Positions 7,990 through 16,584 are shown, counted from the first letter of the stretch. The stretch: DNA of 38,219 bases from Solidesulfovibrio sp. (GCF_029978005.1 NZ_JARKOZ010000076.1:1-38219), one strand, 5' to 3'. Notes: generated by a model not told the origin, from the sequence alone. Numbers and translations: made by a program.

Positions 7990-9345
7990 ATGCTGCAGAA
8001 GTACCAGCCTAAAAACAACAAACCAGCGCTGTCCAAGGAAGCGTTGGAATTCCAGCCCGACGCCGATGAACTCGAACTCACGCCCCTGCCCCCTGCCGCC
8101 CGGCTCACGTTGCACAGCATCCTGTGCCTGTTCGGCATACTCTTGATCTGGGCCTGTTTCGCCCAAATCGACAAGGTCATTCCCGCCGGCGGCAAGATCG
8201 TCTCCTCGGGGAAGAACATCGTCGTGGCTCCGCTCAACGACGCCATCATCCGCAGCATCGACGTGCGTCTCGGCGCCACCGTGCGCCAGGGCGACGTGCT
8301 CGCCCACCTGGACCCCACCTTCACCACGGCCGACGCCGCCCGGCTGCAAAAGTCCAAGGTCTACGACCTGCTGCTCCTGGCGAGGCTGGAAAGCGAACTC
8401 GGCGGCAGGCCCTTCGCCCCGCCGCCCGGCGCCTCGGCCCAGGACACGGAAACCCAACGCAGGCTCTATGCCGGCCGTCTGGAGGAGTTCTCGGCCAAGC
8501 TGCGCACGTCCAACGCCAAAATTTCGCAGATGCACCAGGACATCCAGGCCTTGCTGCGACAGATCGTCCAGATGGACAAGCAGGTGTCCGTTGCCAAGGA
8601 ATTGGTGGGCATGCGCGTCAAGGTCTACGAACAGGGTTCGGATTCCCGCCTGTCCCTGCTCGAGGCCGAAAACCACCTGGCCCAGACCAACGCCTCCATG
8701 GAACAGCTCAAGGGCGCCCTGGAATCCAAACGCCACGATCTGACCCAACTGATGTCCGAAAAGGAAGCGTTCATCGAAGGCTGGCGCAACGACGTCTCGA
8801 GCCAGAAGACGCTCGGCATCAAGGACCTCCAGTCCGTCACCGAGGACCTGGCCAAGGCGGAACGCCTGCAGGAACTGTCCATCCTGACCGCGCCGAGCGA
8901 CGCCGTGGTCCTGGATATCGCCAACTACAACCCCGGCACGGTCATCAAGAGCGGCGAAGCCTTCATGACCCTCGTTCCCCTCAACGCCCCTCTGGAAGCC
9001 GCCGTGTACATCGACCCGAGCGACATCGGCTATGTCCGCCAGGGCGATCCGGCAGAGATCAAGCTCGACACCTTTCCTTTCCAGAAGTTCGGCTATCTCG
9101 ACGCCTCGTTGCGGACCCTCGCCGAGGACGCCCAGTACATCGAGACGGCGACCGGACGGAAATCTCTTTACGAAGGGCGGCTGCGCATCACCGGCACGAA
9201 CCATATGCGCGACCTCCCGCCGGATTTCAGGCTGGTGCCCGGCATGACCCTGTCCGCCGACGTCAAGGTCGGCAGCCGCACGGTCATCACGTACGTCACC
9301 TGGCCGCTCATCCGCGTTTTCGGCGAATCCGTCCGCGAACCCTAA
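7990..9345 (+). CDS. HlyD-family membrane fusion protein of the type I secretion system
   Basis: A 451-residue periplasmic adaptor. A short cytoplasmic N-terminus is followed by a single membrane helix (about 41-58), a beta-barrel/lipoyl half (IVSSGKNIVVAPLNDAII, then VRQGDVLAHLDPT), a long alpha-helical hairpin with heptad character (about 150-290), the second lipoyl half (TAPSDAVVLDI) and a C-terminal beta-barrel with the VPGMTLSADVKVGSRTV segment typical of HlyD/LapC proteins. It would link the upstream ABC transporter to an outer-membrane TolC-type channel. The gap to the ABC gene is 93 bases on the same strand and the two are almost certainly co-transcribed. An ATG at 7980 is in another frame. 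Confidence 0.92.
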   Translation: MLQKYQPKNNKPALSKEALEFQPDADELELTPLPPAARLTLHSILCLFGILLIWACFAQIDKVIPAGGKIVSSGKNIVVAPLNDAIIRSIDVRLGATVRQGDVLAHLDPTFTTADAARLQKSKVYDLLLLARLESELGGRPFAPPPGASAQDTETQRRLYAGRLEEFSAKLRTSNAKISQMHQDIQALLRQIVQMDKQVSVAKELVGMRVKVYEQGSDSRLSLLEAENHLAQTNASMEQLKGALESKRHDLTQLMSEKEAFIEGWRNDVSSQKTLGIKDLQSVTEDLAKAERLQELSILTAPSDAVVLDIANYNPGTVIKSGEAFMTLVPLNAPLEAAVYIDPSDIGYVRQGDPAEIKLDTFPFQKFGYLDASLRTLAEDAQYIETATGRKSLYEGRLRITGTNHMRDLPPDFRLVPGMTLSADVKVGSRTVITYVTWPLIRVFGESVREP

Positions 9346-9375
9346 GCCCGTGAATTCCCCGTCAAGGAGCGCAGC

Positions 9376-10581
9376 ATGCAGTCCCAGCAGCCGAATATGT
9401 CCGCACAAGGTCCGAAGTTGGAAACGGTCCTGCTCAGCGAGGTCACCCTCGTCCCCTTTCCTCCCGGCCGGTACCGCATCGCCGTGGGAGGCATGGAGCA
9501 TCCGCAAAAGACCGTGGCCGACACGGCCTTTCCGGCCATGCTCGTGACCGTGCTCCCCGGCTGCCGCCAGACGGCGCGCCTCGACGCGCCCGAGGCCGGC
9601 ACGGCCTGGCTGCAACGCGGCGGCGAGCAGGTCATGCTCACCGTGGCCGCTCCCGGCGGCTTGCTGCTTTTCACGACCTACCGGCCCCACGACTACCCCA
9701 CCACGGGCATCCGCGTGGACATCGAGCGCCTCAAGGAAGACGCGGCCCAGCAACCCCAGGCCCCAGGCCCCATGGCCCGGCCGGCGGCCGCCGCACCCCA
9801 GGCCCGGGGCTTTCCCAAGCCGGCCGGGTTCCCCCAGGCCCCCGGGTTCCCCCAGGCCCAGGGCATGTCCCAGCCGCAAGGCTTCCCGCAGGCCGCCGCA
9901 TTTCCCCAGGCGTCGGCCTACGCCCCGCCGGCCCAGGGCTTTTCCCTCACGCCGCCGACGGCAGGCGGCTTTGGCGCTCCCGGGGCTGCCTTTCCCCAGG
10001 CCCAGCCGCCAATGCCTTCCCCGGGATTCCAGCCGCAGCCTTTCGGCATTGCCGCCCCCGGGGTTCCCGGCGGCTTCGCCGCGCCGACTGCGGGCTTCGC
10101 CCCGGCCGCGCCGCGGCCCTTCGCGCCCCAGTCCGCCCCGGCCGCTCCCGTGGCCCCGGCCGCTCCGACGCCCGGCATCCGCATGGCCGGGCATATCGAG
10201 CGGGAAGGCGACGTGGCCTTCGAACCGGGACAGACCGTCGGCGTGCCGGGTTCCAGGAAACGCCTCGAGGCCGTGGCCCTCTACGCCGAGGGCGTGGCCC
10301 TGCACGAGATCGAATACGCGGCGGTGAGCCACGACGGACGCCTGATGCCCTGGGCCTGCCCGCCCCAGTTCACCGGCACCCGGGGCATGGGCCTGCCCCT
10401 GATCGGCTTCGCGGCCCGGCTCTCGGGCGACGCCGCCGCGCGCTACGACATCGTCTATTCGGGCAGCTTCATCCAGGGCGGGCCGGCCGGGCCCGTGGCC
10501 AACGGCGCATTCCTCGCCTCCCCGGTCCAGGGCGACCACCTGGAGACCCTGCGCGTGACGTTCGCGCCCAAAAAGGCCTAG
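9376..10581 (+). CDS. Modular protein with hexapeptide-repeat linker; possible type I secretion cargo
   Basis: A 401-residue protein of no family I can name firmly. Three parts are visible. Residues about 15-118 form a globular beta-rich domain. Residues about 125-265 are a Pro/Gln/Ala/Phe-rich low-complexity linker with a GFPQA(x) hexapeptide repeat at 145-180. Residues about 271-398 contain what looks like three diverged units of about 40 residues, each ending in a G-x-x-x-(R/L)-L-x-x-(hydrophobic) strand (GSRKRLEAVAL, GLPLIGFAARL, GDHLETLRVTF), reminiscent of clostridial hydrophobic W repeats; that likeness is tentative. There is no signal peptide, no RTX nonapeptide and no membrane helix. 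AAGGAG lies at ideal distance before the ATG. Being 30 bases behind the adaptor gene, it is a candidate exported substrate or accessory; this is inference. Confidence 0.6.
   Translation: MQSQQPNMSAQGPKLETVLLSEVTLVPFPPGRYRIAVGGMEHPQKTVADTAFPAMLVTVLPGCRQTARLDAPEAGTAWLQRGGEQVMLTVAAPGGLLLFTTYRPHDYPTTGIRVDIERLKEDAAQQPQAPGPMARPAAAAPQARGFPKPAGFPQAPGFPQAQGMSQPQGFPQAAAFPQASAYAPPAQGFSLTPPTAGGFGAPGAAFPQAQPPMPSPGFQPQPFGIAAPGVPGGFAAPTAGFAPAAPRPFAPQSAPAAPVAPAAPTPGIRMAGHIEREGDVAFEPGQTVGVPGSRKRLEAVALYAEGVALHEIEYAAVSHDGRLMPWACPPQFTGTRGMGLPLIGFAARLSGDAAARYDIVYSGSFIQGGPAGPVANGAFLASPVQGDHLETLRVTFAPKKA
9808..9915 (+). repeat. Six in-frame 18-bp units encoding GFPQAx hexapeptides
   Basis: Six consecutive codon-aligned units encode GFPKPA, GFPQAP, GFPQAQ, GMSQPQ, GFPQAA and AFPQAS (residues 145-180 of the 401-residue protein). 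The unit number could vary between strains by slippage, changing linker length. Confidence 0.85.
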
Positions 10582-10617
10582 CCGGCCCGACAGGCCAGGC
10601 CCGGCATCGCCGCGGAA

Positions 10618-10664
10618 GGCGCGGCCGCCGTGGGGGACGATCCCCGCGTCGCGGCGGCCGCGCC
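10618..10664. other. Strong intercistronic stem-loop (13-bp perfect outer stem)
   Basis: The arms at 10618-10630 and 10652-10664 are perfect complements of 13 bases, and a smaller GGGGA/TCCCC stem (10633-10637 with 10641-10645) sits inside. It lies between the modular protein gene and the following GT4 gene. No U-tract follows, so it may act as a transcription attenuator, a Rho-related pause or an mRNA 3'-end protector rather than a classical terminator. Confidence 0.55.
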
Positions 10665-10699
10665 CGGCCGCCGCACGGCCGGAGCCGAAGCGAGCCCCC

Positions 10700-11950
10700 A
10701 TGCAACCGGACCTGACCGTCCTTTTCGTCCACAAGGACTTCCCCAGCCAATTCCGGGGGCTGCTCGAACATTTCCTGCGCCGCCCCGGCACGCGGGTCGC
10801 CGCCATCCGGGACGGTGCCAAAGGAGCGCCCATCCCGGGCGTCGTGGACGCGCCCTACGGCGGCCTCGGCGAACGGCCCCAGGGGCTGCACCAGTACGCC
10901 CGCCAGGTGGAGGAGCAGATCCGGCGCGGCCGGGCCGCCATGGAAGCGGCCAAGGCCCTGCGCCGGGCCGGGATCGTCCCGGACCTGGTCTATGCCCATC
11001 CCGGCTGGGGCGAGGCGCTGTTCCTCAAGGACGTTTTCCCGAGCGCCCGCCTCATCGCCTACTGCGAGCACTACTACCTTCCGCGGGAGGGCGACGCCGC
11101 CTTCGACCCGGAGTTTCCGCTCCTGGAATACCACTGGCCCATCGTCACCCTGCAGAACACGGCGGGGCTGCTGGCCCTGGCCGCCTGCGACCGGGGCGTG
11201 TCCCCCACCTTCTGGCAACGGGGGAACTACCCGCGCCCGTGGCAGGAGCGCATCGAGGTCGTGCACGAGGGCGTGGACACCGACCTCGTGCGCCCCGACC
11301 CTGCCGCCCGGCTGCGCCTCGACGGCCTGCCCGGGGAGCTGGCCGTCGGCGACGAGGTCGTCACCTACATGGCCCGGGACCTCGAACCGTATCGCGGCTT
11401 CCACGTGTTCATGCGCTGCCTGCCCCACCTGCTGCGGCTGCGCCCGCGCTGCCGCGTGCTCGTGGTCGGACGCGAGGGCGCAAGCTACGGCATGAAGCCG
11501 CCTTTCGGCCAAAGTTACGCCAAGCGCTACAAGGCCCAGCACCCGGTGGATCCGAACCGGGTGTTCTTCCGCGACACCCTGCCCTATCCCGACTTCCTCA
11601 AGGTCCTCCAGATCTCGGCCTGCCACGTGTACCTGACCTACCCCTTCGTCTTGTCCTGGTCCGTCCTCGAGGCCATGGCCGCCGGCTGTCTGCTGGTCGG
11701 CTCGGACACGCCGCCCGTGCGCGAGGTGGTGGCGGACGGGGAAAACGGCTTTCTCACGGACTTTTTCGACCACGAGGCCCTGGCCGCGCGCATCGCCTCG
11801 GTGCTCGAAGCACGGGACGGCCTTGCGCACGTGCGCCGGGCCGCCCGGGAAACGGTGCTCGCGCGCTACGACAAGAAACGGGTCTGCCTGCCGGCGCATC
11901 TGCGCCTGGCCGGGCGGGTCCTGGCCGGAGGTCACGATGCCCAAGCCTGA
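10700..11950 (+). CDS. GT4-type glycosyltransferase
   Basis: A 416-residue GT-B glycosyltransferase. The N-terminal half begins VLFVHKDFPSQFRG, a start seen in a subgroup of GT4 enzymes, and contains VYAHPGWGEALFLKD. The donor half begins near VTYMARDLEPYRGFHVFM (about 223-240) and includes YPFVLSWSVLEAMAAG; the second Glu of the EX7E motif is present, but the first position is Phe, so the donor site differs from the family consensus. Substrates are unknown. The upstream ribosome site is weak (GGAG 16 bases away), and the next gene overlaps its 3' end by 14 bases, implying translational coupling. It belongs to the same transcription direction as the secretion genes. Confidence 0.83.
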   Translation: MQPDLTVLFVHKDFPSQFRGLLEHFLRRPGTRVAAIRDGAKGAPIPGVVDAPYGGLGERPQGLHQYARQVEEQIRRGRAAMEAAKALRRAGIVPDLVYAHPGWGEALFLKDVFPSARLIAYCEHYYLPREGDAAFDPEFPLLEYHWPIVTLQNTAGLLALAACDRGVSPTFWQRGNYPRPWQERIEVVHEGVDTDLVRPDPAARLRLDGLPGELAVGDEVVTYMARDLEPYRGFHVFMRCLPHLLRLRPRCRVLVVGREGASYGMKPPFGQSYAKRYKAQHPVDPNRVFFRDTLPYPDFLKVLQISACHVYLTYPFVLSWSVLEAMAAGCLLVGSDTPPVREVVADGENGFLTDFFDHEALAARIASVLEARDGLAHVRRAARETVLARYDKKRVCLPAHLRLAGRVLAGGHDAQA

Positions 11951-13217
11951 ACAGGCCCTCGCGCCGCCGTCCCCGGCCGCCCTGCACGCCCTGGCGGCGG
12001 CCAAGGCCCTGGCCGCCGCCGGGGACCTGGACCAAGCCCGGCAGCGGGCGCTTCCCGTGCTGGGCGAACCGGCCCTGCACGTGGCGGCCTTGCTGGTGCT
12101 GCACGATCTGGCCCGCCGCCGGGGCGACGCGGCCGAGGCCCTGCGCCTGGCCGGCCGGGCCGCCAGGCTCGCTCCCAAAAGCCCGCGCGCCCAAAGCCTC
12201 TTCGCCATGACCCAAACCGAGGCCGGCCGCCACGAGGCGGCCATGGCCACGGCCCGCCACACCCTGACCCTCGACCCGAACGAGCCCCTGGCCATGGCTG
12301 CCCTCTTTGCCGCGGCCGAAAGGCTGGGGCGGCCGCAAGCGGTCCGGGACGTGGCCGTGGCCGCCCTGGCCGCGCCGGTCCCCTCGCCGGAGCTTGCCCC
12401 CATGGCCGCCCGGCTTCTGGCCGCCCTGTCCCCGGACGGTTCCTTCGGCGTGCTGCGTTCCGCCGACGGCGGCGAGATCGCCGGGGTCGTGGCCCCCGGT
12501 CCGGGGCAAGTGGACCTGCTGGCCGACGGCAAGCGCCTGGTCCGGGTCGCGGCCGACCAGTCTTTTCTGGCCGAGACGGGGCTGGCCGCCTTCCGCTACG
12601 CGCCGCGCAAACCCCTGGCTCCCGGCACGACGGTCGAAGCCGTGCTGGCCGCCACAGGCCGGGCGCTTCTCGGCAGCCCGCAAATCGTGGCGACGGCCCG
12701 CGCCCCTTCCCCGGGGCCGGTGCGCGGCGCGGTCCGGGCACTTCCCGACGGCCGCATCGTCGGCCACCTGTACGATCCGGCCCGGCCCACGGCGCGCCTG
12801 CGCCTGGCCCTGGTCCCGGACGGCGACCCGGCCGGAACCGTCTTCGCCACGGCCGACGCTTTCGACGCCGACCTGCTGGCCCGGGGCTTCGGCGACGGCA
12901 GGCACGCCTTCGCCGTGGCCTGGCCCCACGAGCCGGGCCTTCCTTGCCGCCGCGTCCGTATCCTGGCGGCGGACACGGGAGAACCGCTGGCCGGCTCACC
13001 CGTGACGGTTCCCCAGCCCCGGGAGGCCGCGGCGGCCCTGTCCCGCCTCAACGCCTGGCTGCGGGAGGCCGGGCGCACGCCGGACGCGCCCCCGCCCCTG
13101 CCCGAGGCCTGCCGGGGCGCGCTGCTCGACCTGGCCCGCAGCGCCCTGGCCGCCCTGGCCGGCGAGTGCGAGGCCGCCCCCGGCGAACCGGAGACGCCGG
13201 GAGACGCCCATGCCTGA
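11937..13217 (+). CDS. TPR protein with two beta-sandwich-like domains
   Basis: A 426-residue protein. Residues about 12-165 form helical repeats with TPR-like spacing (AAGDLDQARQRAL, RGDAAEALRLAGRAARLAP, EAGRHEAAMATARHTLTLDPN). Residues about 179-253 and 262-360 look like beta domains; the second (VRGAVRALPDGRIVGHLYDPARP, then FDADLLARGFGDGRHAFAV) matches a pattern I know from domains appended to bacterial glycosyltransferases, of the form G-x-I-x-G-x-x-x-D-P...F-x-x-D-L...G-x-G-D-G-x-H-x-F. The start at 11937 is chosen for GGAGGT just upstream; it overlaps the previous gene by 14 bases, and the next gene overlaps its 3' end by 8 bases. It is likely a scaffold or acceptor-recognition partner for the adjoining glycosyltransferases (inference). 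Confidence 0.72.
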   Translation: MPKPEQALAPPSPAALHALAAAKALAAAGDLDQARQRALPVLGEPALHVAALLVLHDLARRRGDAAEALRLAGRAARLAPKSPRAQSLFAMTQTEAGRHEAAMATARHTLTLDPNEPLAMAALFAAAERLGRPQAVRDVAVAALAAPVPSPELAPMAARLLAALSPDGSFGVLRSADGGEIAGVVAPGPGQVDLLADGKRLVRVAADQSFLAETGLAAFRYAPRKPLAPGTTVEAVLAATGRALLGSPQIVATARAPSPGPVRGAVRALPDGRIVGHLYDPARPTARLRLALVPDGDPAGTVFATADAFDADLLARGFGDGRHAFAVAWPHEPGLPCRRVRILAADTGEPLAGSPVTVPQPREAAAALSRLNAWLREAGRTPDAPPPLPEACRGALLDLARSALAALAGECEAAPGEPETPGDAHA

Positions 13218-15171
13218 CGCCACCTCAGCCCACCTGCCCGTGGACGTCGTCGTGCCGGTCTACAAGGGCCACGCCCTGACCCGCGCCTGCCTGGAGTCGA
13301 TCCTGGCCGCGGCCAACCGCGCGCCCTGCCGGGTCGTGGTCGTAAACGACCGCTCGCCCGAGCCGGAACTGACGGACTCCCTGCGAAAGCTCGCCGCCTC
13401 CGGGCGCGTCCTGCTCCTGGAAAACGCCCGCAACCTGGGCTTTCCGGCCACGGCCAACCGGGGTCTGGCCCTGTCCCCCGGCCATGACCGGGTCCTCGTC
13501 AACAGCGACGTCGTGGTCTTCGACGGCTGGCTCGACCGCCTGGCCGCCGCCGTCCACGCCGCCCCGGACATCGGCACGGCCACGCCTTTTTCCAACAACG
13601 CCACCATCTGCTCCTATCCGCTGCCCAACCGCGACAATCCCCTGCCGGCGGACATCGACGCGGCGGGCCTCGACGCGCTGTTCGCCGCGCAAAACGCCGG
13701 GCGCGCCGTGGATCTGCCCACAGCCGTGGGCTTTTGCCTGTACATCCGGGGAGCCTGCCTGGAGGAAACGGGGCTTTTCGACGCCGATGCCTTCGGCACG
13801 GGCTACGGCGAGGAGAACGACTTCTGCCTGCGCGCGGCCCGGCTCGGCTGGCGGCACGTGCTGGCCGGCGACGTCTTTGCCGTGCACGCCGGCGGGGCCT
13901 CCTTCGGCAAGGACAAGGACCCGGCCCTGGCCCGCAATCTGGCCGTGCTGGCCGCGCGTCATCCCGGCTACCTGGCCGCCGTGGCCGCCTTCACCCGGGC
14001 GGACCCGGTCGCGCCCCTGCGCCGGGCCGTGGACGTGGCGAGGCTGCGCCACGCCGACGCCGGTCCCCTCGTCGTGCGCCTGTGCCACGCCAAGGACGGC
14101 GGCACGGCCAGGCGGCTGGCCGACGAGGCGAAAGAACTGACCGCCGCCAACTACCTGCCGGCCACCCTCGTCCCGGCGGACAGGGACGCCCCTGACGCTC
14201 CTGGCGCCCGGGTGCGCCTTGGCCTGGACCACCCCGAGGTTCCGGCCGAGCTCGTCTACGACCTGTCCCACGAATTGCCGCTCCTCGTGGCGGATTTGCA
14301 GGCCCTCGGCATCGTGGGCTGCATCTTCCACCATTTCCTGGACCTGCCGCCGCAACTGCTCGACCTGCCCGGGCTTTGCGGCGTGCCCCACGAGGCGCGC
14401 ATCCACGACTACGGCTGGTTTTGTCCGAGCATCAACTGCATCGACGACTCGGGACGTTGCTGCGGCGAGCCCGACACAGCCGCCTGCCAGCGCTGCGCCG
14501 ACGTCAACGGCACGGACATGCCGCACCTGACCGTGGAGGCGCTCCTCGACCAGTCCGCGCGCCTGCTCGGCACGGCGACGCGCGTCACGGCCCCGAGCGC
14601 CGACGCGGCCGGGCGCGTCGCCCGGCGCTTTCCCGCCGCCCGGGTGGAGGTCGTGCCCCATCCCGAGCCGCCTTTCGCCCCGCCGCCCCGGCCGGCGATC
14701 CTGCCCTGGGACGGCGCGACCGAGATCCAGCTGGCCGTGGTCGGAGCCATCGGCGAGCACAAGGGCTACGGCGTGCTGCTCGCCATGGCCCGCGACGCCA
14801 ACCGGCGCGGCCTGCCTCTGCGTTTTCTCGTGGCCGGCCACACCAGGGACGACTATCCGCTTTTCGCCACGGGCAAGACCTTCGTTTCGGGGCGGTACCA
14901 CGAGGAGGACGCCGTGGACGTCATCCGCGAACTCGACTGCCACGCGGCGCTTTTCTTGTCGGTGTGGCCGGAGACATGGTGCTACACCCTGACCGAGGCC
15001 TGGCGGGCCGGGCTTTGGGCCGTGGGCTTCGACCTCGGGGCCGTGGGCGAACGCATCGCGGCCACGGGATTCGGCTGGCGCCTGCCGCCGACGCGCGACG
15101 GCGGGGCGGTCAACGACCGCTTGTTGGCCCTGTTCCGCAGTCCACCCCGACCCGGGGCCCTCGTCCCCTGA
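13210..15171 (+). CDS. Bifunctional GT2-GT4 glycosyltransferase
   Basis: A 653-residue two-domain enzyme. Residues about 10-270 are a GT-A fold GT2 domain: DVVVPVYKGHALTRACLESIL at the start, NDRSPEPEL, the NSDVVV metal/nucleotide motif at 98-103, and GYGEENDFCLRAARLGW near 198-214. Residues about 290-640 are a GT-B fold GT4-like domain with AVVGAIGEHKGYGVLL and an EX7E motif at Glu588 and Glu596. A Cys-rich insert (SGRCCGEPDTAACQRCADV, about 417-435) sits inside the GT4 half and could bind a metal or form disulfides. Such fusions usually add two sugars in sequence to one acceptor. It starts 8 bases before the previous stop and closes the secretion/glycosylation block. Confidence 0.85.
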   Translation: MPDATSAHLPVDVVVPVYKGHALTRACLESILAAANRAPCRVVVVNDRSPEPELTDSLRKLAASGRVLLLENARNLGFPATANRGLALSPGHDRVLVNSDVVVFDGWLDRLAAAVHAAPDIGTATPFSNNATICSYPLPNRDNPLPADIDAAGLDALFAAQNAGRAVDLPTAVGFCLYIRGACLEETGLFDADAFGTGYGEENDFCLRAARLGWRHVLAGDVFAVHAGGASFGKDKDPALARNLAVLAARHPGYLAAVAAFTRADPVAPLRRAVDVARLRHADAGPLVVRLCHAKDGGTARRLADEAKELTAANYLPATLVPADRDAPDAPGARVRLGLDHPEVPAELVYDLSHELPLLVADLQALGIVGCIFHHFLDLPPQLLDLPGLCGVPHEARIHDYGWFCPSINCIDDSGRCCGEPDTAACQRCADVNGTDMPHLTVEALLDQSARLLGTATRVTAPSADAAGRVARRFPAARVEVVPHPEPPFAPPPRPAILPWDGATEIQLAVVGAIGEHKGYGVLLAMARDANRRGLPLRFLVAGHTRDDYPLFATGKTFVSGRYHEEDAVDVIRELDCHAALFLSVWPETWCYTLTEAWRAGLWAVGFDLGAVGERIAATGFGWRLPPTRDGGAVNDRLLALFRSPPRPGALVP

Positions 15172-15225
15172 TCGACACGACGAGGGGGTATCCGACACCG
15201 ATAATCGCTTCACCCAGGGGGAATC

Positions 15226-16584
15226 ATGGTCACGGGCAACCAAGCAGCGCCGGCCGCCCAGGCGGCTCCCAAGCAGATCGGACTTTTCTCCGCCGTCGCC
15301 ATCGGCATCGGCGGCATGGTCGGCGGCGGCGTGTACGCCATCTTCGGCACGGCGGCCAAGGTGGCCGGCTCGGCCCTGTGGATGTCGTTTCTGCTCGGCG
15401 CGCTGGTCGCCCTGGGCACCTCGTACAACTACGCCAAGCTCGGGGCGCGCTACCCCACCAGGGGCGGCGCGGTGGAATTCCTCGTCCGGGGGATCGGCGA
15501 CGGCGTGGTCAGCGGCGGGCTCAACATCTACATGTGGATCGGCTACGTCATCGCCCTGGCCATGTACGCCGCCGGCTTCGCCGGCTACATGACGACCTTC
15601 TTCCCCCAGGCCCACCTTCCCTGGCTGCCCAAGGCCGTGGCCGCCGGCGCGGTGCTGCTTTTCACCGGGGTCAACGTCCTCGGCGCGGCCTACGTCGGCC
15701 GCTCGGAGATGCTCACCGTGGCCGTGAACCTGGGGGTGCTGGCGATCTTTTCCATCTGGGGCTGCGCCACGGCCGACTGGAGCGGCCTGTCCTCCGCGGG
15801 CTGGGCCTCGCCCTCGGGCATCGTCTTCGGCGGCGGCATGCTGTTCATCGCCTACGAAGGCTTCGGCCTGGTGACCAACGCCGCCGGGGACATGCCCGAC
15901 CCGGCCCGCATCCTGCCCAAGGCGCTCTACATTTCCGTGGCCGCCGTCTGCCTCGTCTATCTGGGCGTGGCCCTGGCCGTGCTCGGCCACCTGTCCCTGC
16001 CGGCCATCGACGCGGCCAGCGACTACGCGCTCTCCCAGGCGGCCAGGACCTTCATGGGCGGCGCGGGATTCACCTGCATCGCCGTGGGGGCGCTGTTCGC
16101 CACGGCCGCGGCGCTCAACGCCACGCTCTACGGCGCGGCCAACGTCTGCTACATGATCGCCCGGGACGGCGAGCTGCCCGGCATTTTCGACCGCATGGCC
16201 TGGAAGCGCGCCCCGGAAGGGCTTTTCCTCACCTCCGGGCTGGTGCTGGTCTTTGTGCTCTTCTTCGACCTCTCGAGCGTGGCCATGATGGGCAGCGGGG
16301 CCTTCCTTTTCATCTACGCCGCCGTGGCCGCCGCCCACCTGCGGCTGCGGACCGAGACCGGGGGCAGGCCGGTCCTCATCTGGCTCTCCATCCTCCTGTG
16401 CCTGGTCCTTTTGGCCGTGCTCGGGGCCAACATGTTCACGCACTCCAAGCCGGCCTTCTGGACCATGCTCGGGCTTTTCCCCTTTTGCTTTGGCCTGGAA
16501 TGGGCCTACCGCCGGCTGACCGGCCGCCGGCTCAGGCTCGGGCGTGGCCAGACCTCTCCGGAAAAAGCGCGGCCAAGCCGTTGA
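15226..16584 (+). CDS. APC-superfamily amino-acid permease
   Basis: A 452-residue integral membrane protein with about twelve hydrophobic helices. The first helix carries the GIGGMVGGGVYAIFG segment, the form of the substrate-binding glycine motif expected in the amino acid-polyamine-organocation superfamily, followed by YNYAKLGARYPTRGGAVEFL on the cytoplasmic side of helix 2-3. A later GGGMLFIAYEGFGLVTNAAGDMPDP segment corresponds to the conserved helix-6 Y/F-E-G region. It should be a secondary transporter for an amino acid or related amine; the substrate cannot be told. GGGGGAAT precedes the ATG. It is on the same strand as the glycosyltransferases, 54 bases downstream, but functionally looks unrelated. 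Confidence 0.85.
   Translation: MVTGNQAAPAAQAAPKQIGLFSAVAIGIGGMVGGGVYAIFGTAAKVAGSALWMSFLLGALVALGTSYNYAKLGARYPTRGGAVEFLVRGIGDGVVSGGLNIYMWIGYVIALAMYAAGFAGYMTTFFPQAHLPWLPKAVAAGAVLLFTGVNVLGAAYVGRSEMLTVAVNLGVLAIFSIWGCATADWSGLSSAGWASPSGIVFGGGMLFIAYEGFGLVTNAAGDMPDPARILPKALYISVAAVCLVYLGVALAVLGHLSLPAIDAASDYALSQAARTFMGGAGFTCIAVGALFATAAALNATLYGAANVCYMIARDGELPGIFDRMAWKRAPEGLFLTSGLVLVFVLFFDLSSVAMMGSGAFLFIYAAVAAAHLRLRTETGGRPVLIWLSILLCLVLLAVLGANMFTHSKPAFWTMLGLFPFCFGLEWAYRRLTGRRLRLGRGQTSPEKARPSR

Noticed and set aside
9808-9915. Possible short direct-repeat array resembling CRISPR
   Set aside because: Units are 18 bp, in frame and without spacers; they encode a hexapeptide repeat.
7954-10833. 959-codon minus-strand open frame across the adaptor and modular protein genes
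   Set aside because: Low-complexity Gly/Arg/His translation with no motif; the plus strand genes have motifs and ribosome sites.
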